NCBI GenBank assembly: GCA_022760355.1
Contig: JALEGB010000101.1
Location: 1 to 51,709, forward strand
Source: Neomegalonema sp.
GTDB lineage: Bacteria > Pseudomonadota > Alphaproteobacteria > Rhodobacterales > Rhodobacteraceae
Length of the DNA stretch: 51,709 nt
Reading direction: 5' to 3'
Shown piece after piece: positions 18,097-26,066 of this stretch (the first letter of the stretch is position 1; every line of letters starts with the position of its first letter). The position numbers were made by a program, and so were the translations under genes. The notes under the pieces are model-generated. The model was not told the origin of the DNA and ran no database searches. It saw only the letters and a program-made list of their open reading frames with translations.

Positions 18097-18783
18097 TTAT
18101 CTTTGGATATCAAACTGAAGCGGCGGCAACCCGTCAATTTCGGCGCGGATCTTGTCGCCGCGGGCAACGGGGCCGACGCCGGCTGGCGTGCCGGTGAAAA
18201 TCAGATCGCCTCGCTCAAGCGGAAAGAAGCGCGAGATATAGGCGATGGTGCGGCCCACGCTCCAGATCATTTGGCCCAGCTCGCCATCCTGGCGCAGCGC
18301 GTCGTTCTGGAACAGGCGGATCGCGCCGGTATCAATATGGCCAACCTCGCTTACCGGCGCGATCGGACCGAGCGGCGCGGTGGCGGCGCCGTTCTTGGCC
18401 CAGTCCCACGGCGTGCCGGCCTTTTTCGCCTTCGCCTGTAGATCTCGGCGCGTCATGTCGACGCCAACCGCATAGCCCCAGATATGGGAGAGCGCGTCGG
18501 CTTCCTTAATTGCTGCGCCGGGTTCCCCAATCGCGGCGACAAGCTCGACCTCGAAATGCCAGCTCTCCGTCTCCGGCGGATAGGGGAGTTCTTCGTCCTG
18601 CTGGGTCACGGCCTCGGCCCATTTGGTGAAGAACGGCAGCTCCTCCGCTTGCGCAGCGTGCCCCATTTCCGCAGCGTGGTCAGCGTAGTTTCGGCCAAGG
18701 CACAGCAGGCGACGCACGGGAAAACCACGCTCGTTCGTCGTTGCCGCAATCACAGGCGGCGTCGGATCAAAAACCAACTCCAT
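18097..18783 (-). CDS. Fumarylacetoacetate hydrolase family protein
   Basis: A 228-residue FAH-fold enzyme that should cleave a C-C bond, or hydrate or decarboxylate a 2-oxo acid with a divalent metal. The FAH signature is present: RLLCLGRNYADHAAEM near 24, then the metal-binding set WHFEVELVAAIG near 74 and GYAVGVDMTRRDLQ near 102, and the FTGTPAGVGP loop near 197. Short members of this size include fumarylpyruvate hydrolase (NagK) and acylpyruvases; the substrate is not decided. It precedes a GST-like gene on the same strand (194 bases apart, GST upstream). A GST plus FAH pair suggests maleylpyruvate-type aromatic ring-cleavage metabolism, but no ring-cleavage dioxygenase is seen. Confidence 0.9.
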   Translation of the reverse strand: MELVFDPTPPVIAATTNERGFPVRRLLCLGRNYADHAAEMGHAAQAEELPFFTKWAEAVTQQDEELPYPPETESWHFEVELVAAIGEPGAAIKEADALSHIWGYAVGVDMTRRDLQAKAKKAGTPWDWAKNGAATAPLGPIAPVSEVGHIDTGAIRLFQNDALRQDGELGQMIWSVGRTIAYISRFFPLERGDLIFTGTPAGVGPVARGDKIRAEIDGLPPLQFDIQR

Positions 18784-18977
18784 TGAGTTTTTCCTTCAAA
18801 GCGGTTGGGCGCCTCCGCGCCGCCGACCGATCAGAACCGGGCGCGGCGTGAGGCCATAAGGTCGAGTGCGCCGGTGGGAGCGCTTTCGGATCAATCACGG
18901 TTGCACAAAACGCCCTCAGTCCCGGGGCGGGCGCGATAGCCGAGTCGCTGAACGCATGCGTTCGATATGCGCTCGCT

Positions 18978-19604
18978 TCAGCTTGGCATGGGAATTTCGT
19001 CCGAAACCGGAATAGCATAGCCGCGCTGAACCGCTGGGCGCTCGGCAAGCTGGCGGTACCAGGCCAGCACATTCGGGTAGTCGGTCAGCTCAATACCCTG
19101 GCGCGGCCAGCGGGCGATCCAGGGAAAGCAGATCATGTCGGCGACGCCGTAAGCGTCCACGATATAGTCCCGCGCCTCCAGTCGCTTGTCGAGCACGCCG
19201 TAAAGTCCACGCGCCGCCGTGCGGAACCGTTCCTCCGCGTAGGGGGCTTTGCCTTTGTTGTAGAAGTAGAAATGGTGGGTCTGACCTAGGACTGGGCCAA
19301 GGGCGCTCATCTGCCACATCACCCATTGGACCGTTTCCCAACGTTGCGCTTCATCGCCCAGAAAGCGCCCGTGCTTTTCGCCGAGATAGAGCATGATTGC
19401 GCCAGACTCGACAATGGTGCGCCCCGCTTCCGTATCGACCAAAGCGGGGATCTTGCCATGCGGATTGACGGCGAGAAAGGCGGTTGAAGATGACTCATTC
19501 GCGCTGAGGTCGACGGGTTTGACCTCAAATTCAACGCCGAGTTCTTCGAGCATAATGGACGCTTTGCGCCCGTTCGGCGTTGACCAAGTGTAGAGCTGAT
19601 ACAC
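18978..19604 (-). CDS. Glutathione S-transferase family protein
   Basis: A 208-residue GST of the bacterial Nu/YfcG-like branch. The N-terminal thioredoxin-like domain reads VYQLYTWSTPNGRKASIMLEELG, with the TPNGRK segment and NPHGKIPALVD near 50 that mark YfcG and YghU, which have disulfide-bond reductase activity with glutathione. The ESGAIMLYLGEK motif binds glutathione. The helical C-terminal domain has YGVADMICFPWIARW. The GTG at 19604 is chosen because GGAG lies seven bases upstream. The frame extends to 19652, but the additional N-terminus does not match the family. The maleylpyruvate-isomerase type of GST is less likely because of the YfcG signature. Confidence 0.9.
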   Translation of the reverse strand: MYQLYTWSTPNGRKASIMLEELGVEFEVKPVDLSANESSSTAFLAVNPHGKIPALVDTEAGRTIVESGAIMLYLGEKHGRFLGDEAQRWETVQWVMWQMSALGPVLGQTHHFYFYNKGKAPYAEERFRTAARGLYGVLDKRLEARDYIVDAYGVADMICFPWIARWPRQGIELTDYPNVLAWYRQLAERPAVQRGYAIPVSDEIPMPS

Positions 19605-19893
19605 AGCATGGCTCCGTCTGCAATTTGCGGTCTCCACGGGCCACTGGCGCATAGTTCATCGGCGACTGCAATGCTCGTTGGCGGATTTGTGCGCACGGGG
19701 ATACAGAGGCGCCGCCGTCAGGGGGAGAGGTTTCTAAGGATCGGTGTTGTCTCCGCTCGCCCCACGAAATATGGTTGCGGGCAGCGGCCGTACCGTTCTG
19801 TCCATGCCTCCGCATGTTGAGGCGGCGGCCTTTGAATTCAGCGTGTACGGGAAACCGCCACGCATCGTGATCCCCTCATCAGGAGGACAAAGC

Positions 19894-21078
19894 GTGCCAA
19901 ATCCGCCGCTCAAACGCGTACCGCTCTTTACGGCCGAGGAATATGGTCAACGGCTGGCCAGCCTGCGACAGGCGATGCAGCTGCATGAGGTGGAGCTGCT
20001 GATCCTGTCTGATCCCGCCAATATCAGCTGGCTAACGGGGTGGGATGGCGTGGGCCAGGGGCTGCAGCAGGTCGCGATCCTGGATATGCGCGATCCTCCG
20101 CGCTGGTGGGGCGCCGAAAGCGATCAGCCTGCGGCCGCCGCCTCTGTGTGGATGCAGGATGATCGTGTCAGCGCGTATAGTGAGACTGGCCGCACTCAGC
20201 ACCCCTTTGTGGACCTCGCTGCGAAGCTGGCCGAGTGGGGGCATGGCGGCGCGCGCATCGGCGTGGAGCTCGACAGCGCCAATTTCACCGCTGCCTGCAT
20301 CGGCCAGTTGATCTCCGATCTGCCCGGCGCGCGCTTTAAGGATGCGACCGGGCTGGCGGATCTGCGGCGCTTGGTCAAATCAGAGGCGGAAATCGCCTTG
20401 TTGCGCCGCGCCGCGGCGCGCGCGGACGCTGCGTTGGAGCAGGCCTTCGCGATGATCGTCCCCGATATGCGTCCGAGCGCGATCCTGGCTGAGGCGACCA
20501 AAGCGCTGCTTTGCGATGATGCGGAACAACCCGCCTTTGGCGGAGTCGCCGCAATAGCGCCGACCGTCCTGGCGGGGGCGGCCGGCGGCGCGCCTGGCTT
20601 AGGATGGACGGATGAGCCGTTTGATGCGGGGCAGGCGATCACCCTCTCGCTGGCGGGCGCCGTGCGGCGCTATCATTGCCCGGTGAGTCGCGCCGTATCG
20701 CTGGGCGAGCCCGATGATGAAACCGTTCAGGCGGCCGCCCGCGCCGCTGAAGCGCTTGAGGCGGCGATTGCGGCGGCGAAGCCGGGGGCGCCGGTCGGCG
20801 CGGTCGCGGATGCGTTTTACGGCGCGCTGGGCGGGACGGCCGCAAAAAGCGCCATTGGGTTTTCCACCGGGTTGGCCTTTCCGCCGCGTATGCGGGAGCG
20901 CGGTTTGCGCGTCGAGCCGGGCGAGGGGGCGGAGTTGATCCCAGGCATGTGCTTGCATCTGTGCGCCGGCCCGGCCCAGCTCGGCGCCTCAATTCAGATC
21001 GCTGACACCATTCTGGTGGGCGAGGCCGGCGCTGAATCGCTGATCACAACCCCGCGCGATCTCGCGGTAAAACTCTAA
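19894..21078 (+). CDS. M24-fold protein related to Xaa-Pro peptidase / ectoine hydrolase DoeA
   Basis: A 394-residue protein with a creatinase-like N-terminal domain (about 1-150) and a pita-bread M24 domain. The DPANISWLTGWDG segment near 42, WTDEPFDAGQAI near 240 and GFSTGLAFPP near 325 resemble DoeA-type ectoine hydrolases and Xaa-Pro peptidase relatives. By eye, none of the five usual M24 metal ligands is kept: the DxG, SD, GHG and two Glu positions hold other residues. It is therefore not a normal metallo-aminopeptidase. DoeA hydrolases are known to work through a glutamate rather than metal. The GTG at 19894 is strongly supported by AGGAGG seven bases upstream; the frame extends to 19744 but lacks such a site. 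Substrate unproven. Confidence 0.8.
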   Translation: MPNPPLKRVPLFTAEEYGQRLASLRQAMQLHEVELLILSDPANISWLTGWDGVGQGLQQVAILDMRDPPRWWGAESDQPAAAASVWMQDDRVSAYSETGRTQHPFVDLAAKLAEWGHGGARIGVELDSANFTAACIGQLISDLPGARFKDATGLADLRRLVKSEAEIALLRRAAARADAALEQAFAMIVPDMRPSAILAEATKALLCDDAEQPAFGGVAAIAPTVLAGAAGGAPGLGWTDEPFDAGQAITLSLAGAVRRYHCPVSRAVSLGEPDDETVQAAARAAEALEAAIAAAKPGAPVGAVADAFYGALGGTAAKSAIGFSTGLAFPPRMRERGLRVEPGEGAELIPGMCLHLCAGPAQLGASIQIADTILVGEAGAESLITTPRDLAVKL

Positions 21079-21227
21079 CAGGCGTGGCGCGGCCGGCCGG
21101 TTGATGCGCAGAAATTCTGTGCGATTTGCCGGTCGCCGCCTGTTTGAGGACGGCTGCGCGCCCTATATGGCGGCGCGGGACCTTTGCCGCGCGGAATTCC
21201 AGCCGCGGCCATTCAGCGGAGAGACGG

Positions 21228-21710
21228 ATGATCAAAGTTGGCGATACGCTGCCTGAGGCAAGCTTCTTCACCCCAAGCTCGGACGGCCCGCAGGAGGTGA
21301 AAAGCCCGGAGTTCTTCCGTGGCAAGAAAATCGTGCTCTTTGCTGTGCCGGGCGCCTTCACCCCGACCTGCCATCAGAACCACCTGCCAGGATATCTTAC
21401 CCATCATGATGCGCTGAAAGCGAAGGGGGTCGACGCCATCGTTTGCGTCGCGGTCAACGACATTTTTGTCGTGTCGGCCTGGGGTGAGAAAAGCGGCGTG
21501 GGCGACAAGGTGATGATGCTCGCCGATGGGTCGGCGCTGTTCACCAAAGCAGTTGGGCTGGATCTGGATCTGACCGAGCGGGGCCTTGGCGTGCGTTCGA
21601 AGCGGTATGCAATGATCATCGAAGATGGGATTGTGAAGGAGCTGGCGGTCGAGGACACGCCGGCGACCGCGGATGCGTCGGGCGCTGAGGCGATGCTCGC
21701 CAAGCTCTAA
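21228..21710 (+). CDS. Peroxiredoxin (Prx5/hybrid type)
   Basis: A 160-residue thiol peroxidase of the Prx5 class that reduces hydrogen peroxide and organic peroxides, usually with glutathione, glutaredoxin or thioredoxin. The active site is AVPGAFTPTCHQNHLPGY with peroxidatic Cys48, and the helper segment VAVNDIFVVSAWGEK follows. There is no fused glutaredoxin domain. The only other cysteine is in IVCVAVND, so the enzyme is probably of 1-Cys mechanism. The ATG at 21228 follows GGAGA by about five bases. The last codons and the TAA stop (CAAGCTCTAA) are also the first ten bases of a 74-bp dispersed repeat, so the true ancestral C-terminus may differ slightly. Confidence 0.95.
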   Translation: MIKVGDTLPEASFFTPSSDGPQEVKSPEFFRGKKIVLFAVPGAFTPTCHQNHLPGYLTHHDALKAKGVDAIVCVAVNDIFVVSAWGEKSGVGDKVMMLADGSALFTKAVGLDLDLTERGLGVRSKRYAMIIEDGIVKELAVEDTPATADASGAEAMLAKL

Positions 21711-21774
21711 GTCTCTGTTTGGTCGCGATTTGCGAGCCGTTAGATGGGTCCATCTAACTTCAAATCGCTCTAGG
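21701..21774. repeat. 74-bp palindromic dispersed repeat, copy 1
   Basis: Matches 43750-43823 at 73 of 74 positions. It begins CAAGCTCTAAGTCTCTG and ends CAAATCGCTCTAGG. Inside, GCGATTT pairs with AAATCGC and TTAGATGG with CCATCTAA, giving a hairpin with a bulge. The CTAGAGC border on the opposite strand recalls rhizobial palindromic elements. It overlaps the end of the peroxiredoxin gene and supplies its stop. Confidence 0.85.
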
Positions 21775-21782
21775 CTTTTCGG

Positions 21783-21804
21783 GCGCGCTCCGTGGGGAGC
21801 GCGC
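21783..21804 (+). terminator. GC-rich hairpin after the peroxiredoxin gene
   Basis: GCGCGCTCC (21783-21791) and GGAGCGCGC (21796-21804) form a perfect 9-bp stem with a GTGG loop. It lies between the 74-bp repeat and the next gene. No T run follows, so it is only a possible terminator. It also argues against a start for the zincin gene at the GTG in the loop. Confidence 0.4.
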
Positions 21805-21827
21805 CTGCGCTAGGGAAAGCGTGGTTC

Positions 21828-22250
21828 ATGTCTCGCAGCCCGGATCAAATGGATTGGAGCCACGTTTCCGCGCCTTCTCTGGCGGATTTCGAAGCGCTCG
21901 CGGCTGCGGCTTTTGCGCGGCTGCCAGCTATGTTTCGAGATCGGTGCGCCAACATCGCCTTTCTGGTGATGGATGTTCCCGATGAGGAAACGTTGCGGGC
22001 GCTTGGGCTGGAAGATGAATATGAGCTGCTCGGCGTCTATCAGGGCGTGGATGAAACGCGAGCGTCCAGCCTTGCCACGCCGAGCGATCTAAATCGCATT
22101 ATTCTCTTTCGCCGCCCCCTGCTCGATTACTGGGCGGGCCATGAGGAGACCCTCGGCGATTTGGTGACCCATGTCCTCGTCCATGAGATCGGGCATCACT
22201 TTGGCCTTTCGGACGATGATATGGAAGCGATCGAGGCCTCGGCGCGCTGA
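21828..22250 (+). CDS. Small zincin-like metallopeptidase family protein
   Basis: A 140-residue single-domain protein of the PF06262-type minimal zincin family. The zinc motif HEIGHHFGLSDDD has H119, E120 and H123, with D129 as a probable third ligand. The preceding IILFRRPLLDYW strand and the FEALAAAAFARLP N-terminal helix match the family. Members are cytoplasmic and their substrates are unknown. The ATG at 21828 is taken because a GGGAAAG lies nine bases upstream; the alternative GTG at 21792 lies in a hairpin loop. It converges on the glutamine-synthetase-like gene with 23 bases between. Confidence 0.87.
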   Translation: MSRSPDQMDWSHVSAPSLADFEALAAAAFARLPAMFRDRCANIAFLVMDVPDEETLRALGLEDEYELLGVYQGVDETRASSLATPSDLNRIILFRRPLLDYWAGHEETLGDLVTHVLVHEIGHHFGLSDDDMEAIEASAR

Positions 22251-22273
22251 GCGGTTGATAAGCTGCGTCATGT

Positions 22274-23731
22274 TTAGAGAAGCGAGAAATACTCGCGCTG
22301 CTCCCATTCCGAGATCTCACCGATATATCGGTCCCACTCCGCCCTTTTTAGCTGGGCGTAGTAGGATACAAACGCGTCTCCAAGCGCGCTTCGATATAGA
22401 TCGCCGCCCTCGAAGGCGCGAATAGCCTCATCCATATTCGCCGGTAAGCGCGGCGCGCCCTCGCTATAGGGTTCTTCTGAAGCCGCCGGCGCCGTGAGGG
22501 CGCGGGACAGGCCGCTCAAGCCGCTCAATATTTGGCTGGCGAACGCGTAGTAGGGGTTGGCGGCCGGCTCCGCGACCCGGTTTTCAATTCGGCTGTTGGG
22601 GTCGTCGTCGCGCATCAGCGCCCGGATCATCGCGCCACGATTGTCTTCGGCCCATTGGATGCGATTGGGGGCCAGCTGGAAGGCTTGAAAACGGCGATAG
22701 CCATTCACCGTCGGCGTCGTCAGCAGGCAAGATTCCCGCGCATGCTCAAGAAGACCGGCGATCCATGCGCTGGCTTTCGGGCTCGGCGCGCCATCGACAG
22801 GGCGAAAGATATTGGCGCCCGTTTGGCGCTCCGCCACGGACTGATGGATGTGCCAGCCACTGGCGGCGCAGCTGCCCAGTCGGGGCCGGCACATAAAGGT
22901 GGCGTGCAGCCCTCGGCGCGCACAGAGCTGCTTGACCATCGAGCGGAACAGAACCATCGCGTCCGCCTGCGCCATTGGCGGGCCGGGTTCGAAGACGAAC
23001 TCTATTTGGCTGGGGCCGAACTCCGCCTCCACGCCGCGCACGGCGAGGCCAAGAGCCTCGCAGGCGCGCCGGATCTCGGTCGCAATTTCCTCCATCGCAT
23101 CGTAGCGCGCCTCGCCCAGCAGCCCAAAGTCACGGGTGATCATCTCAACATCTGGCGCGGCGGCGGGCATTCCTGCGTCCGTCGGCGAGGATTTTGGGTC
23201 GGCGACGCTGAAAATGTGGAACTCAATCTCGAGCCCGATCCGCATCTCGAGCCCAGCTTCCGCAAGGCGCGAGAGCGCGGTTCGCAAGACATTGCGCGAT
23301 GCAAAGGGGATAGCGTCGCCGTTCAGCTGGGCGACGTCGCAGAGCATCCAGCCGGAATTGGGCGACCAGGGCAGGATGTTAAATGTCGACGGATCTGGCG
23401 CGAGCAGAATATCCCCGGATCCCGTCAGCGCGCCACGTCCGAAACCGGCGTCTTTTCGCCAAACGGGGAAGGCGGTTCGCTGCGCTGTGTCTTTGAAAAG
23501 CAGCGTCGACGGCGCCGTTATTCCGGATTTAAAAGCCGAACGCGCCGCTTTCGCGACAATGGTCTTTCCACGCAGCACGCCATGTTGGTCGGCGCAGACC
23601 AGCCGCACCGTTTCCACACCCTCGGCATCGATCCGTTGCAGAACGCCTTCGGCGCGTTGTTGGGCGTTCGGGGCGAGCAATCCGAGTCGCGCTAACTGCC
23701 CCGTGTCCAGATCCGCTGTCGCCTTCGTCAT
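22274..23731 (-). CDS. Glutamine synthetase family ligase (gamma-glutamyl ligase type)
   Basis: A 485-residue glutamine-synthetase-fold enzyme that should join glutamate to ammonia or an amine at the expense of ATP. Core motifs are complete: IGLEIEFHIF near 160 for the metal glutamates, VEAEFGPSQIEFVF near 235, HATFMCRPRLGSCASGWHI-like ATP/substrate segment near 275, and SRIENRVAEPAANPYYAFA near 385. It is not the adenylylated GlnA type: the length and C-terminus differ. Similar enzymes make gamma-glutamyl-polyamines or gamma-glutamylanilide. Its start lies 48 bases after the Rieske oxygenase gene on the same strand, so the pair probably acts on one amine substrate. The substrate is inference. 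Confidence 0.87.
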   Translation of the reverse strand: MTKATADLDTGQLARLGLLAPNAQQRAEGVLQRIDAEGVETVRLVCADQHGVLRGKTIVAKAARSAFKSGITAPSTLLFKDTAQRTAFPVWRKDAGFGRGALTGSGDILLAPDPSTFNILPWSPNSGWMLCDVAQLNGDAIPFASRNVLRTALSRLAEAGLEMRIGLEIEFHIFSVADPKSSPTDAGMPAAAPDVEMITRDFGLLGEARYDAMEEIATEIRRACEALGLAVRGVEAEFGPSQIEFVFEPGPPMAQADAMVLFRSMVKQLCARRGLHATFMCRPRLGSCAASGWHIHQSVAERQTGANIFRPVDGAPSPKASAWIAGLLEHARESCLLTTPTVNGYRRFQAFQLAPNRIQWAEDNRGAMIRALMRDDDPNSRIENRVAEPAANPYYAFASQILSGLSGLSRALTAPAASEEPYSEGAPRLPANMDEAIRAFEGGDLYRSALGDAFVSYYAQLKRAEWDRYIGEISEWEQREYFSLL

Positions 23732-23779
23732 GCGCTATGTCCCCCTATCCGCGCCGTATCGCCTCATGCGCGCCCTTGG

Positions 23780-25099
23780 TCAACGCGACGCGCGCCAAGA
23801 ACATTGCTGACGGCGAGCCTCATCTGCGGCGCGGTAGACCTCCTCCCAAGCTCGGCCGGTTTCCCCAATTGCGTCAATGGAGATTGGCCCGTGAATGTCG
23901 GAGAGATCGCCGCCAGTGCGCATTGGCAGCTCAGTATCGGCGCCGTTGGCTAGACTTGCGATCGCGGCGCGCAGAAGGCGGCGGTAGCGAATGATCGCCA
24001 CATCGGATTTGCCAAGATGTTCGTCGGTCCGATCCTGGATCGGCCCCATGGACTCGACGGCCCACTGATCGTGAACGTTAATATCCAGCCCCATTCCCGT
24101 ATAGGTCTGGGTCCGCTGCTCCTCCGGGTCATAGCCGTAGTTGTTGCGTTTGTTTTTGAGCGGCGCGTAGTCCGGAAGCCGATGTTCCTTGAGCCGCTGT
24201 TCGCGCATCAGCTCCTTGTCCACCGGCTGGCCGAAGCTAGTGAACATCGAGTACCAATAGCAATTCTCATCATCGATTGGCGCATGCCACTGGGTAATGG
24301 TCATTTCATTCGACATTGGGATGCAAATCGCTTCCGGAAAGATCTGGTTCGTGACGCGAACATGGGTTCGGCCGTCTTCGAGATGCCGCAGCGAGATCAG
24401 GCGCAGCCCGTAGTCGGTCTCCTCCACCTTGATCTCCGGCCGCGGATATTCGCGCAGCAGCTGTGTCATCGGGATGTCTGTGTTCGCCGCCTTATCGCGA
24501 AACTGCTTGCCGTAGCTCTTTGACGGATCTTCGTCTTGCAGGAAACGATGTAGAAAAGAGGCGTGCACAGGATCGATGCCGACCTCCATCGCCTGCAGCC
24601 AGTTGCACTCCCAGAGCCCTTTGAAGGCGAATACGTGGCTGTCCGGAGCGGTGAAACAGTCAAAATTCGGGAACTTAGGCGGCTCGCCCGGCCCCAAATA
24701 GGCGAAGATGATCCCGTTCTTTTCGATGACGGGATAGCTGCGCGCTTTGATGTTTTCGTGCATCCGGCTCCCCTCGGGTTCGCCCGGCTGCTCAACGCAT
24801 TGGCCGCTGCGGTCGAAGTGCCAGCCATGGAACGGGCAGCGCAGGCCGTTATCCTCCAGCCGACCGTAGCAAAGATCCGCGCCGCGATGGGGGCAGTGGC
24901 GCTGAATCAGGCCGAGCTCGCCATCGCCATTGCGGAACAGCGTCAGGCGCTCGCCGAGCAATGTCACCGGCGCGATCGGACGCGGGCCGTCCAGTTCAAC
25001 CGTCAAGGCGGCGGGCTGCCAATATCGCCGAAGAACCTCGCCTGCCGGCGCGCCCGATCCCACGCGTGTCAGCGCCTCATTTTGCTCCTGGCTCATCAT
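23780..25099 (-). CDS. Rieske non-haem iron aromatic-ring-hydroxylating oxygenase, alpha subunit
   Basis: A 439-residue terminal oxygenase related to phthalate 4,5-dioxygenase-type single-component oxygenases. The [2Fe-2S] Rieske ligands are C69/H71 (CPHRG) and C88/H91 (CPFHGWH). The mononuclear iron site is in MEVGIDPVHASFLH with H179 and H184, and D176 as the electron-bridging residue. No beta subunit or reductase gene lies nearby, so electrons must come from a partner elsewhere. The start is one of two adjacent ATG codons (25099 or 25096). It leads an operon with the glutamine-synthetase-like gene and is divergent from the IclR regulator, the usual layout of an inducible catabolic unit. 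The substrate is unknown. Confidence 0.92.
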   Translation of the reverse strand: MMSQEQNEALTRVGSGAPAGEVLRRYWQPAALTVELDGPRPIAPVTLLGERLTLFRNGDGELGLIQRHCPHRGADLCYGRLEDNGLRCPFHGWHFDRSGQCVEQPGEPEGSRMHENIKARSYPVIEKNGIIFAYLGPGEPPKFPNFDCFTAPDSHVFAFKGLWECNWLQAMEVGIDPVHASFLHRFLQDEDPSKSYGKQFRDKAANTDIPMTQLLREYPRPEIKVEETDYGLRLISLRHLEDGRTHVRVTNQIFPEAICIPMSNEMTITQWHAPIDDENCYWYSMFTSFGQPVDKELMREQRLKEHRLPDYAPLKNKRNNYGYDPEEQRTQTYTGMGLDINVHDQWAVESMGPIQDRTDEHLGKSDVAIIRYRRLLRAAIASLANGADTELPMRTGGDLSDIHGPISIDAIGETGRAWEEVYRAADEARRQQCSWRASR

Positions 25100-25145
25100 G
25101 TCGGCGTCGCCCTTTCGCGGTGTGCGTCTCTAAATATTACCACTT

Positions 25146-25160
25146 GTGCGAATATCGCAC
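25146..25160. promoter_or_regulatory. Palindromic operator candidate between the Rieske and IclR genes
   Basis: GTGCGA-ATA-TCGCAC is a perfect 15-bp palindrome, 46 bases before the Rieske gene start and about 107 bases before the iclR-type gene, within an AT-richer spacer. IclR-family regulators bind palindromes of about this size in such divergent spacers. It may overlap the promoter of the Rieske operon. Confidence 0.6.
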
Positions 25161-25267
25161 GCATGTTCATATGATGTAATGAAACGTCCGGCGCCGTCCG
25201 CTTCTTGTCAATATCTCGGAGCGTTTCGGCGTGTGCGGCCGAGTGCAAAATTAGCGGATGACGCGCG

Positions 25268-26038
25268 ATGACTTCAATGGACGGGGACATTTCCGCCACC
25301 TTCGCAAAGGGGCTCTCGGTGCTCAAAGCGTTCGACGCGACGGAGCCGGAGGGAGACTTGACGCTGGCGGAACTTTCACGCCGGACCGGGTTTGATCGTG
25401 CGGTCGTACGTCGGTTGGTCCTGACGCTCGCGCATCTAGGCTATGTTCGGCAGCTCGGGCGAGGCTTCCGCCTTACGCCGAAAATCCTGGTCCTGGCCGG
25501 CGGTTTTTTGCAAAGCCGGCGGTTGGTCAAGTCGCTGGTCCCGATCCTGAACGAATATTCGCGGGAGATCGGAGCGCCGATCTATCTTGCAACGCGGGAT
25601 GGGTATGACGTGGTTTTTCTTGCGCATGCGGCGCTCGAGAGCCGAGCGATTCGTTTTGGCTTTACAATTGGCAGCCGGGTGCCGCTTCTGGCCACGAGCA
25701 TTGGCCGGGCGCTGACTGCGTTTGCGCCGCCGGAACAGCGGGATGAACTGCTCGCGAACGCGCCGCTGAAGGCCTTCACGGAAAGAACGTCCACCGATCG
25801 GGCCCAGATCGCGGCGGCGTTGCAGGAGGCGCGTGAGCTTGGATACGCCCATGTCGACGGTGAGTTCGAGGCGGGCGTTGCGGCGCTGGCCATGCCTGCC
25901 TCGCTATGGGATGAGTTTCCGGCTGCGATTGGCGCGTCGTTTGAGCGGGCGATATTCGATACGGAGCATTTCAAGCGCGCTATTCCAGCCTTGCGCGATT
26001 GTCGCAACAGCCTCGCCGCGGTTGGGTTCGGGCTGTAG
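25268..26038 (+). CDS. IclR family transcriptional regulator
   Basis: A 256-residue regulator. The winged helix-turn-helix is at about 12-72 (LTLAELSRRTGFDRAVVRRLVLTLAHLGYV), followed by the IclR effector domain with LVPILNEYSREIGAPIYLA near 95 and TSIGRALTAF near 143, the conserved ligand-pocket entry. The best relatives by pattern are PcaR/PobR-type regulators of aromatic catabolism, which are usually activators responding to a pathway intermediate. It is divergent from the Rieske-GS operon and the palindrome at 25146 lies between them, so it very likely controls that operon. The start may be ATG 25268 or 25277; neither has a strong ribosome site. Confidence 0.93.
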   Translation: MTSMDGDISATFAKGLSVLKAFDATEPEGDLTLAELSRRTGFDRAVVRRLVLTLAHLGYVRQLGRGFRLTPKILVLAGGFLQSRRLVKSLVPILNEYSREIGAPIYLATRDGYDVVFLAHAALESRAIRFGFTIGSRVPLLATSIGRALTAFAPPEQRDELLANAPLKAFTERTSTDRAQIAAALQEARELGYAHVDGEFEAGVAALAMPASLWDEFPAAIGASFERAIFDTEHFKRAIPALRDCRNSLAAVGFGL

Positions 26039-26066
26039 CGCTGGGGGAGGCGTTGTCGCGCCTCAG

